Below are positions 54,589 through 63,481 of a DNA stretch of 64,000 nt, in pieces. A program made the translations under genes and the position numbers. Each line of letters starts with the position of its first letter. Position 1 is the stretch's first letter. The notes beneath the pieces are model-generated. The model saw only the letters and a program-made list of their open reading frames with translations. It made no database searches and had not been told where the DNA came from. The DNA comes from Bifidobacterium breve (lineage in GTDB: Bacteria; Actinomycetota; Actinomycetes; Nanopelagicales; Nanopelagicaceae), in the NCBI GenBank assembly GCA_945883725.1, contig CAMCXZ010000001.1, forward strand, positions 44,177 through 108,176. The letters run 5' to 3'.

Positions 54589-55248
54589 ATGGAAAGCAGA
54601 GCGGTCAGGTCTTATAAATTACGCGGGCGCCGGATTACCGAGGGCCAGCAAGAGGCTTGGGATCGCCTATGGCCAGTTTTTGGCATTGAGAATTCTGATC
54701 AGAAAATTAAATTGGCAGAGTTATTTCCAGATTCCAAACGAATAATTATGGAAATTGGTTTTGGCATGGGCGAAGCCACAGCTCAAATTGCTCTTGCTGA
54801 TCCAACTACTGGTTATTTAGCAGTTGAAGTTCATCGTCCCGGAATCGGCAAATTACTGTTGCGCATTGAAGAAGGCGAATTGAAGAATCTGCGCACTATT
54901 GAAGGCGATGCCTTTGAAGTTTTCGAGCAGATGATTGTTGATAGCTCTCTTGATGGCGTTCATTTGTTCTTTCCAGATCCTTGGCCAAAGGCGCGACATT
55001 TCAAGCGTCGCATCGTGAATCAAGAATTTATCGCAAGCGTTGCCGCCAAATTAAAACCTGGTGCGTTCTTACATATCGCAACAGATTGGCAACCATATGC
55101 ACAATGGATTGCCGAAGAATTTACTAAACAAAGATTCTTTACTGGGGGAGAAGTTCAACGCCCTGATTGGCGACCACTAACTCGATTTGAAGATCAAGGC
55201 ATTAATAAAGAACACCCAGTTGCTGACTTTAGATTTGTTAAGAAGTAA
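54589..55248 (+). CDS. trmB: tRNA (guanine-N7-)-methyltransferase
   Basis: Methylates G46 in the tRNA variable loop. The 219-residue protein has SAM-binding motif IMEIGFGMGEATAQIA, the family signature FFPDPWPKARHFKRRIV and the C-terminal TRFEDQG segment. A short basic N-terminus precedes the fold. There is no clear ribosome site. The gene ends exactly where the convergent rpiB gene ends. Confidence 0.95.
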   Translation: MESRAVRSYKLRGRRITEGQQEAWDRLWPVFGIENSDQKIKLAELFPDSKRIIMEIGFGMGEATAQIALADPTTGYLAVEVHRPGIGKLLLRIEEGELKNLRTIEGDAFEVFEQMIVDSSLDGVHLFFPDPWPKARHFKRRIVNQEFIASVAAKLKPGAFLHIATDWQPYAQWIAEEFTKQRFFTGGEVQRPDWRPLTRFEDQGINKEHPVADFRFVKK

Positions 55249-55707
55249 TTACTTAATCTCACCTGTTGTTTCAAAATTGCTCATCTGATTGATGCGGCGG
55301 ATATGTCGCTCATCGCCACTAAATGGTGTGGCTAAGAATGCATCGATAAATGATTGGCAATCTTGAATTGAATGCAGCCGACCACCAACTGAGATCACAT
55401 TTGCATTATTGTGTTCGCGGGCAAGCTTGGCGGTTTCTAAACTCCACACTAACGCTGCGCGAACACCTTTAACTTTATTGGCCGCCATTTGCTCGCCATT
55501 GCCAGAACCGCCAATAACAATGCCAAAGGAGCCTGGTTCAGCAGCTGTTGCTTGTGCTGCGGGGATACAAAAGACTGGGTAATCATCAAGTGCGTCGTAT
55601 TCAAATGGGCCATGGTCTTTAATTTCATGCCCCTTACCAGTTAAGTAAGCAGAGAGAGCATTCTTTAATTCAAGTCCCGCATGATCGCTACCGATATGAA
55701 TACGCAT
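55249..55707 (-). CDS. rpiB: Ribose-5-phosphate isomerase B
   Basis: Interconverts ribose 5-phosphate and ribulose 5-phosphate. The 152-residue protein has GSDHAGLELKNAL and IVIGGSGNGEQMAANKV. The catalytic cysteine of the E. coli type (CGTGIG) is replaced by the GGSGNGE form found in M. tuberculosis, where a glutamate acts instead. TAGATT ends about six bases before the ATG, suggesting a near-leaderless transcript. Confidence 0.94.
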   Translation of the reverse strand: MRIHIGSDHAGLELKNALSAYLTGKGHEIKDHGPFEYDALDDYPVFCIPAAQATAAEPGSFGIVIGGSGNGEQMAANKVKGVRAALVWSLETAKLAREHNNANVISVGGRLHSIQDCQSFIDAFLATPFSGDERHIRRINQMSNFETTGEIK

Positions 55708-55724
55708 GTGCGAATCTAATCATG

Positions 55725-55763
55725 AGAAAACCCGCCACCGATGTTCTTGGTGACGGGTTTTCT
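55725..55763 (-). terminator. Terminator after the secreted Gly-rich protein gene
   Basis: AGAAAACCCG and CGGGTTTTCT form a 10-bp stem extended by CACC/GGTG across one mismatch. Read on the minus strand it ends in TTTTCT, suitable for ending the 55813-56361 transcript before rpiB. Confidence 0.8.
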
Positions 55764-55812
55764 TCCCTACGGAAGGAGGATATGTATTTGAAGAAGTTTC
55801 CTTACTTAGCGA

Positions 55813-56361
55813 TTAAGCCTTGTAAGAAGATGGTGCGCCTAATGTGGTTCCGGCTGCAGGAGGAGTCTTTCCACCTTTAGGACCGTGACCACCTTTGCCG
55901 CCTTTAGGACCGTGTCCGCCCTTGTCACCTTTATGGCCTTTATGGTCGCCCATTCCTGGACCGCCCTTTGGTCCACGAACTGAGTCAACTTCAGCAGTTA
56001 CATGTGCAACAAGCCCAGCCTTCATAGTTGTGGCTTGCGCTGCAGTTAAATTGCCAGCTGTTACAGCAGCATCAATGTGCTTTGTTTTGTAAGCAACAAT
56101 TAAGTCAATAAGAGCTGCCTTCTTTGTGCCAGCAATTGCGCCGAGTGTTTCACCTGCTGCTAAACGAGTTTTGATTACAGCTGCATCGACACCGATTGTT
56201 TTAGCAACAAGTGCTTCAAAAGCTACGCGTTCTGCATCATGTGCTGCTCGTTCTGTAGTTGTTTTCATGCCTTTGCCATGAGCTGAAGCCGTCCCGGCTA
56301 CACCTACTGAAAGTGCGAGAGCAGTTATTACTGCTACTACGATCTTTTTCTTTGAAACCAT
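55813..56361 (-). CDS. Secreted His/Lys/Gly-rich protein with short collagen-like tail
   Basis: From ATG 56361 the 182-residue product has a signal peptide (MVSKKKIVVAVITALALSVG, cleavage after ASA), an Ala-rich helical region (about 30-125) and a tail of about a dozen Gly-X-Y triplets, such as GDK GGH GPK GGK GGH GPK GGK, rich in Lys and His. AAAGGA (complement of 56370-56375) is well spaced for this ATG; ATG 56367 is a close alternative. The His-rich tail could bind metal. No named family is recognised with confidence. Confidence 0.78.
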   Translation of the reverse strand: MVSKKKIVVAVITALALSVGVAGTASAHGKGMKTTTERAAHDAERVAFEALVAKTIGVDAAVIKTRLAAGETLGAIAGTKKAALIDLIVAYKTKHIDAAVTAGNLTAAQATTMKAGLVAHVTAEVDSVRGPKGGPGMGDHKGHKGDKGGHGPKGGKGGHGPKGGKTPPAAGTTLGAPSSYKA

Positions 56362-56605
56362 TTGCATGGTCCTTTCGATTTGTTTCTTTCTATTTGCCAA
56401 TAACCCCACGTCATCGACTACCCGTAATGAACTCCCTGAGACTGAAAAAGTTACCCCGTTTCCCTGTGAAGCGAGTTAGAGTTTTTAAGCGCATCTCTAG
56501 GGTAATGATCTCGACATTTGGGACATTGAGCAGGGAATTCCTTATATCTGAATGGCTTGATCAGTTTCAAACTGGGATTACCCAACCTGACAGGAGTTTC
56601 CGTCA

Positions 56606-57781
56606 ATGGATATCAAAGCAAGATCAATACTTTTAAAGATTATTTCGATCGCACTAATTGTCTGCTTACCAATGACAAGTGCCGATGCAGTCACGAAACC
56701 AAAAGCTGCCGGCAGAACTGCGGCATCGATCCCAAATACAGTTTTAAGTGGGATTGGAGCGCCATCTAATACCGTCGGTATCGATGGTGATTTCTATATT
56801 GACATTAAAAATTTAAATATTTATGGCCCAAAGATGAAAAAGAAGTGGCCTAAGGCAGTTAGTTTAAAAGGTTCTGATGGCGCAGATGGAAAAAGTGGCA
56901 GTGACGGAAGAACAATCTCTAACGCATCAACAGTTGCTGGGCCTATTGGCACTCAAGGAACACAAGGAATAGCTGGTGATGCCGGCGTAAAAGGTGAGCA
57001 AGGTTTGCGCGGTGAAGTTGGTGCAACTGGAGCACAAGGAATTGTTGGACCAATTGGCGCGCAAGGTCCAATTGGAATAACTGGTGTAACAGGTTCACAA
57101 GGACCAGCAGGTTCTGGTTCACAAGGAGCACCTGGCGCAACCGGTGCTACTGGATCGCAAGGTCCAAGTGGTGCAACAGGATCTCAAGGACCAGCAGGTA
57201 GTGGTGCAACAGGATCACAAGGTCCCGCAGGACCAACAGGAACTAATGGTGCAAATGGAAATGTTGGAGCAACAGGTTCAACTGGACCCGAAGGCCCAAT
57301 AGGTCCTACTGGTTTAACCGGATCACAAGGAAGTGCGGGAGTAGCAGGGGCAACAGGGTTGTCAGTTGGATTAGTGGGAAACATTAGTTTCGCAAATACT
57401 CTTGTGGGTGGACCTAGTTCAACGACCAGTTCTGCAACTTTCTTAGTTCTTGAAGCCGGAAAAAGTTATGTGTTAAGTGTTCAGGTACATTTTCGCTCAA
57501 CGCTAAATCCATTGGAAATAATTGATCAAACTCTAGGTATTTCGTTTACCACTACTGGAGCTGTACCAGTCATTACCTCTAATTATTTTTATTCTTCAGG
57601 TACTTTCTACAAGAATTCAGCCAGAGTGTTTGAAATTACTCTCCATGCAGATGTTGTTAATGGATCAACTACTTTGGCAAATTCTGACCTTGTTGTGAAC
57701 GTATTCACGCCAGATTCTGTGCCGGTCTCGCTCACGCTAAGTGGCTCATTCGCTGGAGTTAAGGTCGGAGCGATCGCATAA
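56606..57781 (+). CDS. Secreted collagen-like protein with C-terminal beta domain
   Basis: A 391-residue exported protein: signal peptide (about 1-28, ending SADA), a short globular lead, about 45 Gly-X-Y triplets (DNA 56937-57357) plus five earlier ones near 56868, and a 135-residue C-terminal domain predicted to be beta-rich. Triplets favour GSQ, GPA, GAT and GPI, as in other bacterial collagens. Two one-residue gaps (GPA-GS-GSQ and GPA-GS-GAT) interrupt the repeat. The end domain probably trimerizes in the manner of C1q/TNF-like or phage-tail caps. AGGAG at 56592-56596 is the ribosome site. A divergent gene also has Gly-X-Y repeats. Confidence 0.87.
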   Translation: MDIKARSILLKIISIALIVCLPMTSADAVTKPKAAGRTAASIPNTVLSGIGAPSNTVGIDGDFYIDIKNLNIYGPKMKKKWPKAVSLKGSDGADGKSGSDGRTISNASTVAGPIGTQGTQGIAGDAGVKGEQGLRGEVGATGAQGIVGPIGAQGPIGITGVTGSQGPAGSGSQGAPGATGATGSQGPSGATGSQGPAGSGATGSQGPAGPTGTNGANGNVGATGSTGPEGPIGPTGLTGSQGSAGVAGATGLSVGLVGNISFANTLVGGPSSTTSSATFLVLEAGKSYVLSVQVHFRSTLNPLEIIDQTLGISFTTTGAVPVITSNYFYSSGTFYKNSARVFEITLHADVVNGSTTLANSDLVVNVFTPDSVPVSLTLSGSFAGVKVGAIA

Positions 57782-57834
57782 AAGTGGAATAAATACGCGA
57801 GGAGAGCCTCATAAATCTGAGCAGAAATCCTTGG

Positions 57835-57905
57835 AGCGGGTGACCGGGATCGAACCGGCATGGCCAGCTTGGAAGGCTGGGGCTCTACCATTGAGCTACA
57901 CCCGC
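57835..57905 (-). tRNA. tRNA-Gly (anticodon TCC)
   Basis: Minus-strand cloverleaf: acceptor GCGGGTG/CACCCGC, anticodon stem CCAGC/GCTGG around CTTCCAA, T-arm GCCGG-TTCGATC-CCGGT. Discriminator T and an encoded CCA (57832-57834) follow. Confidence 0.95.
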
Positions 57906-57992
57906 ATGCGGTGAGACCGCTAGCGTAAGGGTTAAGGGTATCGGCTCGGTAATCAGAGTACAAAAATTCCTCTAGACTTCCGACTTACGCCT

Positions 57993-58065
57993 CGGGGCGT
58001 AGCGTAGTGGCTAGCGCGCCTGCTTTGGGAGCAGGAGATCGGGAGTTCGAATCTCCCCGCCCCGA
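57993..58065 (+). tRNA. tRNA-Pro (anticodon TGG)
   Basis: Plus-strand cloverleaf: acceptor CGGGGCG/CGCCCCG, anticodon stem CCTGC/GCAGG around TTTGGGA, discriminator A and encoded CCA (58066-58068). It lies just upstream of tig. Confidence 0.95.
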
Positions 58066-58113
58066 CCAGAAGTACTTAAGTTACTGGTCACCAATTTCTA
58101 TAAGGAGCAATCT

Positions 58114-59412
58114 GTGAAGAGCTCGGTCGAGACACTTTCACCTACCCGAGTGCGACTAGATGTTGAAGTCGAGTTCGCAGAATTAAAAGAGCATGTTGAT
58201 GCTGCTTACAAGAAGGTTGCCACACAAGTAAACATTCCTGGTTTCCGTAAAGGAAAAGTTCCAGCAGCAATGATCGATCAACGCGTTGGTCGTGGCACTG
58301 TTATCGACGAAGCGATCAACTCAGCCTTGCCAGAGTTCTACGGGAAAGCTGCTCGCGAACACAAAATTCTAGTTGTGGGTCGCCCCGAAGTTGATATCAA
58401 AGAATTTGTTGATAATGAAAAGCTGCACTTCACGGTTGAAGTAGATGTGCGCCCTGAAGTAACACTTCCTGATTTCTCAAAAATCACAATTGAAGTTCCT
58501 GATGCAGTCGTAACTGATTCAGATATTCAAGAGCAGATCGATGAGCTAGCAAAGCGTTTCGGAACTCTTACAACTGTTGAGCGCGCAGCTAAAGATGGCG
58601 ACTTTGTAACAATTGATTTATCAGCAAAGATTAACGGCGAAGAAATTGATGGCGGAAAAGCCTCTGATATTTCTTACGAAGTTGGTTCAAACCGCATGAT
58701 CGATGGTCTTGATGCCACACTCGTTGGCTTAGTTGCTGGTGATACTAAAACTTTTAACACTCAACTAGTTGGCCAAGCTGAAGGCGAAACTGGCGATGTT
58801 GATGTTGCAGTCAAGGTTGTTAAAGAGCGCATCCTTCCTGAGATCGATGATGCTTTCGCAAAGCTTGCTAGCGAGTTCGATACTTTGGCTGAGCTAAAGG
58901 CAGATACAGCTACTCGACTTGATCGCTTAAAGAAGATGGAACAAGGCGCACAAGCCCGCGATCTACTTCTGGAAAAGCTAATTACAGATCTTGATATTCC
59001 AGTTCCAGATAAGTTAGTTGAAGATGAAGTAAATGCTCATCTTGAGCCAGAAGGTCGCCTAGAAGATGCTGCACACCGTGCTGAAGTTGATCTAGAAGTT
59101 CGCACCTCTATTAAGTCTGATTTCTTACTTGATTCAATCGTGAAGGCTGAAGCAGTTGAAGTCAACGAGATGGAACTGACTGAATATTTAGTTCGCCAAT
59201 CACAACGTTACGGAATGGCGCCAGAGCAATTCGCGCAGGAACTTCAGAAGCAAGGTCAGATTGCCACATTGGTTGCTGAAGTTGCTCGCTCGAAGGCACT
59301 TGCCGGCGTACTTGGACGCATCACAATCAAGGATGCATCAGGTGCCACTATCGATCTCGAAGCACTTCGTCCGCAGGCGGGCGAAGCGATTTCTGAAGAA
59401 GCCGCTGAATAA
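58114..59412 (+). CDS. tig: Trigger factor
   Basis: Ribosome-tethered chaperone and prolyl isomerase for nascent chains. The 432-residue protein has the ribosome-binding N-terminal domain with the signature GFRKGKVPAAMIDQRVG, a central FKBP-like domain (about 150-240, KDGDFVTIDLSAKINGEEIDGG) and a C-terminal helical arm. Translation starts at GTG with AAGGAG upstream. It heads the tig-clpP1-clpP2-MFS-clpX block, the usual bacterial arrangement. Confidence 0.96.
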   Translation: MKSSVETLSPTRVRLDVEVEFAELKEHVDAAYKKVATQVNIPGFRKGKVPAAMIDQRVGRGTVIDEAINSALPEFYGKAAREHKILVVGRPEVDIKEFVDNEKLHFTVEVDVRPEVTLPDFSKITIEVPDAVVTDSDIQEQIDELAKRFGTLTTVERAAKDGDFVTIDLSAKINGEEIDGGKASDISYEVGSNRMIDGLDATLVGLVAGDTKTFNTQLVGQAEGETGDVDVAVKVVKERILPEIDDAFAKLASEFDTLAELKADTATRLDRLKKMEQGAQARDLLLEKLITDLDIPVPDKLVEDEVNAHLEPEGRLEDAAHRAEVDLEVRTSIKSDFLLDSIVKAEAVEVNEMELTEYLVRQSQRYGMAPEQFAQELQKQGQIATLVAEVARSKALAGVLGRITIKDASGATIDLEALRPQAGEAISEEAAE

Positions 59413-59470
59413 TCGCTCTGCTGTAAGCGAACACGGCCAATCTACGCATGATTTGTCCGAATTAGGGAAG

Positions 59471-59481
59471 CGCTTCGAGCG
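59471..59481 (+). promoter_or_regulatory. Candidate ClgR-type operator upstream of clpP1
   Basis: CGCT-TCG-AGCG is an inverted repeat with the CGCY-N3-RGCG core of actinobacterial ClgR sites, 46 bases upstream of the clpP1 GTG. A further GCGAAC half-site lies at about 59432. Confidence 0.45.
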
Positions 59482-59526
59482 TTAAATTGTTAAGGTCAAG
59501 ACACGCAATAAATTAGGAGGCTGTCA

Positions 59527-60159
59527 GTGGATTCACAAAACCCGCAAACTAGCGAGATAACCGCTCGCTCTTCGCACGCAAGTCCAGGTGCGCTAGACGA
59601 TCAGGTTTATTCACGCTTACTACGCGAGCGCATTATTTTCTTAACCGGCGAAGTCCGCGACGAGATGGCCAATGCAATTTGTGCGCAAATTTTATTACTT
59701 GCTGCCGAAGATGCTGAAAAAGATATTTACCTATACATAAACTCACCTGGTGGTTCAGTAACTGCTGGTATGGCGATCTACGACACCATGCAATATGTAA
59801 AGAATGACATTGCAACTGTTGGCATGGGTATTGCGGCCTCTATGGGTCAGTTCTTGTTAACAGCAGGTGCACCTGGCAAGCGTTACACATTGCCTCACTC
59901 ACGCATCTTGATGCACCAACCACTTGGTGGCATCGGTGGTACAGCTACAGATATTCGTATTCAAGCTGAACAAATGGCTGCAACTAAAAAGATCATGGCT
60001 GAAATTATTGCTAAGCACACTGGTCAAAGCGTCGAACAGATCACAATCGACTCTGATCGTGACAATTGGTTTACCGCAGATGAAGCTAAGGAATATGGCT
60101 TCGTAGATCAGGTAGTTCGATCAGCAGGCCAAGTTTCAGGTAGCGGAGGAACAGCATGA
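59527..60159 (+). CDS. clpP1: ATP-dependent Clp protease proteolytic subunit ClpP1
   Basis: One of two ClpP rings that form the mixed ClpP1P2 peptidase of actinobacteria. The 210-residue serine protease has catalytic S105 in [11 protein letters not shown] and the histidine in [11 protein letters not shown]. Translation starts at GTG after AGGAGG (59515-59520). The ATG of clpP2 overlaps its stop codon, so equal amounts of both subunits are expected. Confidence 0.96.
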   Translation: MDSQNPQTSEITARSSHASPGALDDQVYSRLLRERIIFLTGEVRDEMANAICAQILLLAAEDAEKDIYLYINSPGGSVTAGMAIYDTMQYVKNDIATVGMGIAASMGQFLLTAGAPGKRYTLPHSRILMHQPLGGIGGTATDIRIQAEQMAATKKIMAEIIAKHTGQSVEQITIDSDRDNWFTADEAKEYGFVDQVVRSAGQVSGSGGTA

Positions 60160-60791
60160 ACATCAATCGAGTAAATGAAATTACTAGTCGCTACGTTCTT
60201 CCAACTATCGAAGAAAAGACTGCCTATGGTTACAAGCGCCTTGATCCTTACACAAAGTTATTCGAAGAGCGCATCATTTTCTTGGGTCAACCAATTGATG
60301 ACACTGTCGCAAACGATGTAATGGCTCAGTTGTTAACGCTTGAATCAATGGATCCAGATCGTGACATCATGATTTACATCAACTCACCTGGTGGTTCATT
60401 TACAGCACTAACCGCCATTTATGACACCATGCAATTCGTTCGCCCAGATGTAATGACAATTTGTTTAGGTCAAGCATCTTCAGCCGCTGCTGTTATTTTG
60501 GCAGCTGGCGCTAAAGGCAAGCGTTATGCACTCGAGCATTCACGTATTTTGATTCACCAGCCATTCGCGCAAGGTGATTACGCACAAGCATCTGATATCG
60601 AAATTCAAGCTGCTGAAATCATGCGTATTCGCTTAATGCAAGAAGAGTTAATTTCTCGTCACTCAAATAAAACTATCGCTGAAGTAACAGCCGATGTTGA
60701 ACGTGACAAGATTCTTACCGCTGCTGAAGCTGTTGAGTATGGTCTAATCGATCAAGTTCTCGAAAGCCGTAAGGCCAAGCCACAAGCGTAA
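60156..60791 (+). CDS. clpP2: ATP-dependent Clp protease proteolytic subunit ClpP2
   Basis: Second ClpP subunit; in mycobacteria the ClpP2 ring docks the ClpX or ClpC unfoldase. The 211-residue protein has catalytic S109 in [14 protein letters not shown], histidine in [11 protein letters not shown], and the hydrophobic docking surface expected of ClpP. Its start lies in the clpP1 stop (ATGA). Confidence 0.96.
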   Translation: MNINRVNEITSRYVLPTIEEKTAYGYKRLDPYTKLFEERIIFLGQPIDDTVANDVMAQLLTLESMDPDRDIMIYINSPGGSFTALTAIYDTMQFVRPDVMTICLGQASSAAAVILAAGAKGKRYALEHSRILIHQPFAQGDYAQASDIEIQAAEIMRIRLMQEELISRHSNKTIAEVTADVERDKILTAAEAVEYGLIDQVLESRKAKPQA

Positions 60792-60811
60792 GTAGTTAAC
60801 TATGTAATAAG

Positions 60812-62083
60812 TTGGGTAATGTGTTTAAAGCAAGGATTGCAAAACTAACTGAGGCGGGATCCCTTTGGTCATATCCGGGATACCGTCTCTTTTGGGTTTC
60901 CACGACGATTTTTGTTTTGGGTGCTTCAGCTTTTCCAATTGCCCTTGCAGTAACCATTATTGATCAAGGTGGCAGCGCAACAACTCTGGGTTTGATTTTA
61001 GGTTCTCGTATCTTGGCATCGGTTATCGGTGCACCATTTGCTGGTGTCTGGACAGATCGATTGCCACGCAAACAAGTAATGATTGCTTCAGATTTAGGGC
61101 GAGCAGCAATTGTCTTTTCAATGGTCTTCTTATCTGGGCCAGCTACACCACATATTTTCTTAGGACTCGCAGTATTTTTGATGGGCGTTGGCGATGCTTT
61201 TGGAGCAGCAGCAGCCGGTGCGATCATGCCTAGTTTGGTGCCGGATGAAAAATTACCAGCGGCAAATGTTGCTCGCAATATTGTGGTGCGCACATCAACG
61301 ATTATTGGCCCTGGCATTGGGGGAGTATCGGTATATCTAATTGGTGGGCGCTTAACTTTCTTGTTTACAGCTTTTGCTTTTGCCCTCGGTACTTACTTTC
61401 TTAATCAAATTAAAGAAGAGATTAAGAGTGAACCGAAAGAACGTGAAACATTTGTAACTGAAATGCGCGAAGGACTTCGCACCGTTATTGAAATACCCTG
61501 GATCGGAGCCATGATCTTTATGGTTTCATTCCAGTTAATGGTGGTTCTAGCTGCCGAAGTTGTTTTGTTACCAATTATCACTAAGCGCGAATTTGCTTCG
61601 AATACGCCATTTGCGCTTTCGGCAGCAGCATTTTCATTAGGCAGCATTATTTCGGCGATTATTTGCGTGAAGGTAAAGGTCAAGCACGAAGGGCACGTAT
61701 CAATTTTGGTCTGGATGTTAGTAATTGTCGCACCCCTTGCTCTGGCATTTCCGATCTCCGGCACATTTATTGTGATCGCCTACTTAATTGCCGGACTTTC
61801 AGTTGGGCCGTGGGAAGCCTGGTGGTCAACGGCCGTACAACGCGAAGTTCCACCACATTTACAAGGTCGAGTTTTCTCAATCGACCACATGGGTTCGACT
61901 GCACTAATGCCACTTGGCATGGCCCTAGTTGGCCCAGCTGCTGATTTTTTCGGTGAACGAAATTTGTTAATCGGTGCTTCGATTTTCCATGTGTTGATGG
62001 GGCTATCGATTATGCGAATCCCTGGGGTGCGAGATATGAAAATGCCACCTAAGACAAGTATCGCTGAGAGCGAACAAGATTAA
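60812..62083 (+). CDS. Major facilitator superfamily transporter
   Basis: A 423-residue membrane protein with about 12 helices and the MFS loop motif GVWTDRLPRKQVM between helices 2 and 3. It resembles the DHA3/enterobactin-exporter-like drug efflux group. The start is uncertain: TTG 60812 or GTG 60821, neither with a good ribosome site. It is inserted between clpP2 and clpX, which are often adjacent in other bacteria. Substrate unknown. Confidence 0.88.
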   Translation: MGNVFKARIAKLTEAGSLWSYPGYRLFWVSTTIFVLGASAFPIALAVTIIDQGGSATTLGLILGSRILASVIGAPFAGVWTDRLPRKQVMIASDLGRAAIVFSMVFLSGPATPHIFLGLAVFLMGVGDAFGAAAAGAIMPSLVPDEKLPAANVARNIVVRTSTIIGPGIGGVSVYLIGGRLTFLFTAFAFALGTYFLNQIKEEIKSEPKERETFVTEMREGLRTVIEIPWIGAMIFMVSFQLMVVLAAEVVLLPIITKREFASNTPFALSAAAFSLGSIISAIICVKVKVKHEGHVSILVWMLVIVAPLALAFPISGTFIVIAYLIAGLSVGPWEAWWSTAVQREVPPHLQGRVFSIDHMGSTALMPLGMALVGPAADFFGERNLLIGASIFHVLMGLSIMRIPGVRDMKMPPKTSIAESEQD

Positions 62084-62138
62084 GCGTGAAAAGTCAGGCA
62101 AGAATCCGCGTTAGAAATTAGGCTTGCCACATAAGCAA

Positions 62139-62161
62139 GGGGAATTCCCCGCCCCTGCTAA
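62139..62161 (+). promoter_or_regulatory. Palindrome and alternative stem upstream of clpX
   Basis: GGGGAATTCCCC (62139-62150) is a perfect palindrome. The same GGGG can instead pair with CCCC at 62152-62155. The two choices are mutually exclusive and sit just upstream of the AAAGGAG ribosome site. Confidence 0.35.
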
Positions 62162-62170
62162 AGGAGAATC

Positions 62171-63466
62171 ATGACTCGCATCGGCGAAACCAGCGACCTG
62201 CTTAAGTGTTCTTTCTGCGGAAAGACCCAGAAGCAAGTTAAGAAATTGATCGCCGGTCCAGGCGTTTATATCTGCGACGAATGTATTGATCTTTGTAACG
62301 AGATCATCGTTGAAGAACTTTCTGAAACCGCAGCCCTTGGATTAACTGAACTTCCAAAGCCACAAGAGATCTTTGATTTCCTAGATCAATATGTAATCGG
62401 TCAAGATCGTGCCAAGAAATCTTTATCAGTTGCCGTTTACAACCACTACAAGCGCGTGCAATCAGGGGATTCAAAACGCGAAGATGGCATCGAATTAGCT
62501 AAGAGCAATATTTTATTACTTGGCCCAACCGGTTGCGGCAAAACTTTAATGGCGCAGACTTTAGCTCGCATGCTTAACGTGCCATTTGCAATTGCTGATG
62601 CAACTGCGCTAACTGAAGCTGGTTACGTGGGCGAAGATGTCGAGAACATTTTGCTTAAGCTTTTACAAGCAGCTGATTACGATGTGAAGAAAGCCGAAAC
62701 CGGCATCATCTACATTGACGAAATCGATAAGGTTGCTCGCAAATCTGAAAACCCATCGATTACTCGCGATGTGTCAGGTGAAGGTGTTCAGCAAGCACTT
62801 CTCAAGATTCTCGAAGGCACTGTTGCTTCAGTTCCACCACAAGGTGGCCGTAAGCACCCACATCAAGAATTTATTCAAATTGATACGACAAATGTTTTGT
62901 TCATTGTTGGTGGCGCATTTGCTGGTCTCGATAAAATCATCGAAGCCCGTTCAGGTAAAGCTGGCGTTGGCTTTAATGCAACGCTACAAACTGCCGAAGA
63001 TAAGAACCGTAAAGATATTTTTGCCGACGTTATGCCTGAAGATCTACTTAAATTCGGCATGATCCCTGAATTCATTGGTCGTTTGCCGGTACTTACTAGC
63101 GTTGAGAATCTTGATAAAGAAGCGCTTATGCAGATTCTGACCGAACCCAAGAATGCCCTCGTTAAGCAATATGCCAAACTATTTGAGCTAGATTCAGTTG
63201 AACTCGAATTCACCCCTGAGTCACTCGATGCGATTGCAGATTTAGCGCTACTTCGAGGCACTGGTGCTCGTGGTCTTCGCGCAATCATGGAAAGCGTGCT
63301 GCTAGCTGTTATGTATGAAGTTCCTAGCCGTAGCGATATCGCCAAAGTAATTGTTACTCCTGAATCAATCACCGATGGCGTTTCCCCGACATTTGTGCAG
63401 CGCACAGGCGATATTCCAAAGCGGGCCGCTAGAGGCGAAAAGCGTGCAGAAGAGAAGAGCGCATAA
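62171..63466 (+). CDS. clpX: ATP-dependent Clp protease ATP-binding subunit ClpX
   Basis: AAA+ unfoldase that feeds substrates to ClpP1P2. The 431-residue protein has the N-terminal zinc-binding domain (C13, C16, C35, C38), Walker A GPTGCGKT, Walker [14 protein letters not shown], pore loop GYVGEDVE and the C-terminal sensor 2 motif [17 protein letters not shown] precedes the ATG. It is followed after 15 bases by valS. Confidence 0.97.
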   Translation: MTRIGETSDLLKCSFCGKTQKQVKKLIAGPGVYICDECIDLCNEIIVEELSETAALGLTELPKPQEIFDFLDQYVIGQDRAKKSLSVAVYNHYKRVQSGDSKREDGIELAKSNILLLGPTGCGKTLMAQTLARMLNVPFAIADATALTEAGYVGEDVENILLKLLQAADYDVKKAETGIIYIDEIDKVARKSENPSITRDVSGEGVQQALLKILEGTVASVPPQGGRKHPHQEFIQIDTTNVLFIVGGAFAGLDKIIEARSGKAGVGFNATLQTAEDKNRKDIFADVMPEDLLKFGMIPEFIGRLPVLTSVENLDKEALMQILTEPKNALVKQYAKLFELDSVELEFTPESLDAIADLALLRGTGARGLRAIMESVLLAVMYEVPSRSDIAKVIVTPESITDGVSPTFVQRTGDIPKRAARGEKRAEEKSA

Positions 63467-63468
63467 TC

Positions 63469-63474
63469 TAGACT
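63469..63474 (+). promoter_or_regulatory. -10 box TAGACT near valS start
   Basis: TAGACT ends eight bases before the valS ATG at 63482, consistent with an independent leaderless promoter after clpX. Confidence 0.45.
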
Positions 63475-63481
63475 GCTCCCC

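Noticed and set aside
56562..56574. Palindrome CAGTTT-C-AAACTG upstream of the collagen-like gene as an operator
   Set aside because: It is a single short palindrome with no repeat elsewhere and no adjacent regulator, so chance is a sufficient explanation.
56937..57357. Short repeats in the 57 kb region as a CRISPR array
   Set aside because: The periodicity is nine bases and codes Gly-X-Y; there are no uniform repeats with unique spacers and no cas genes.
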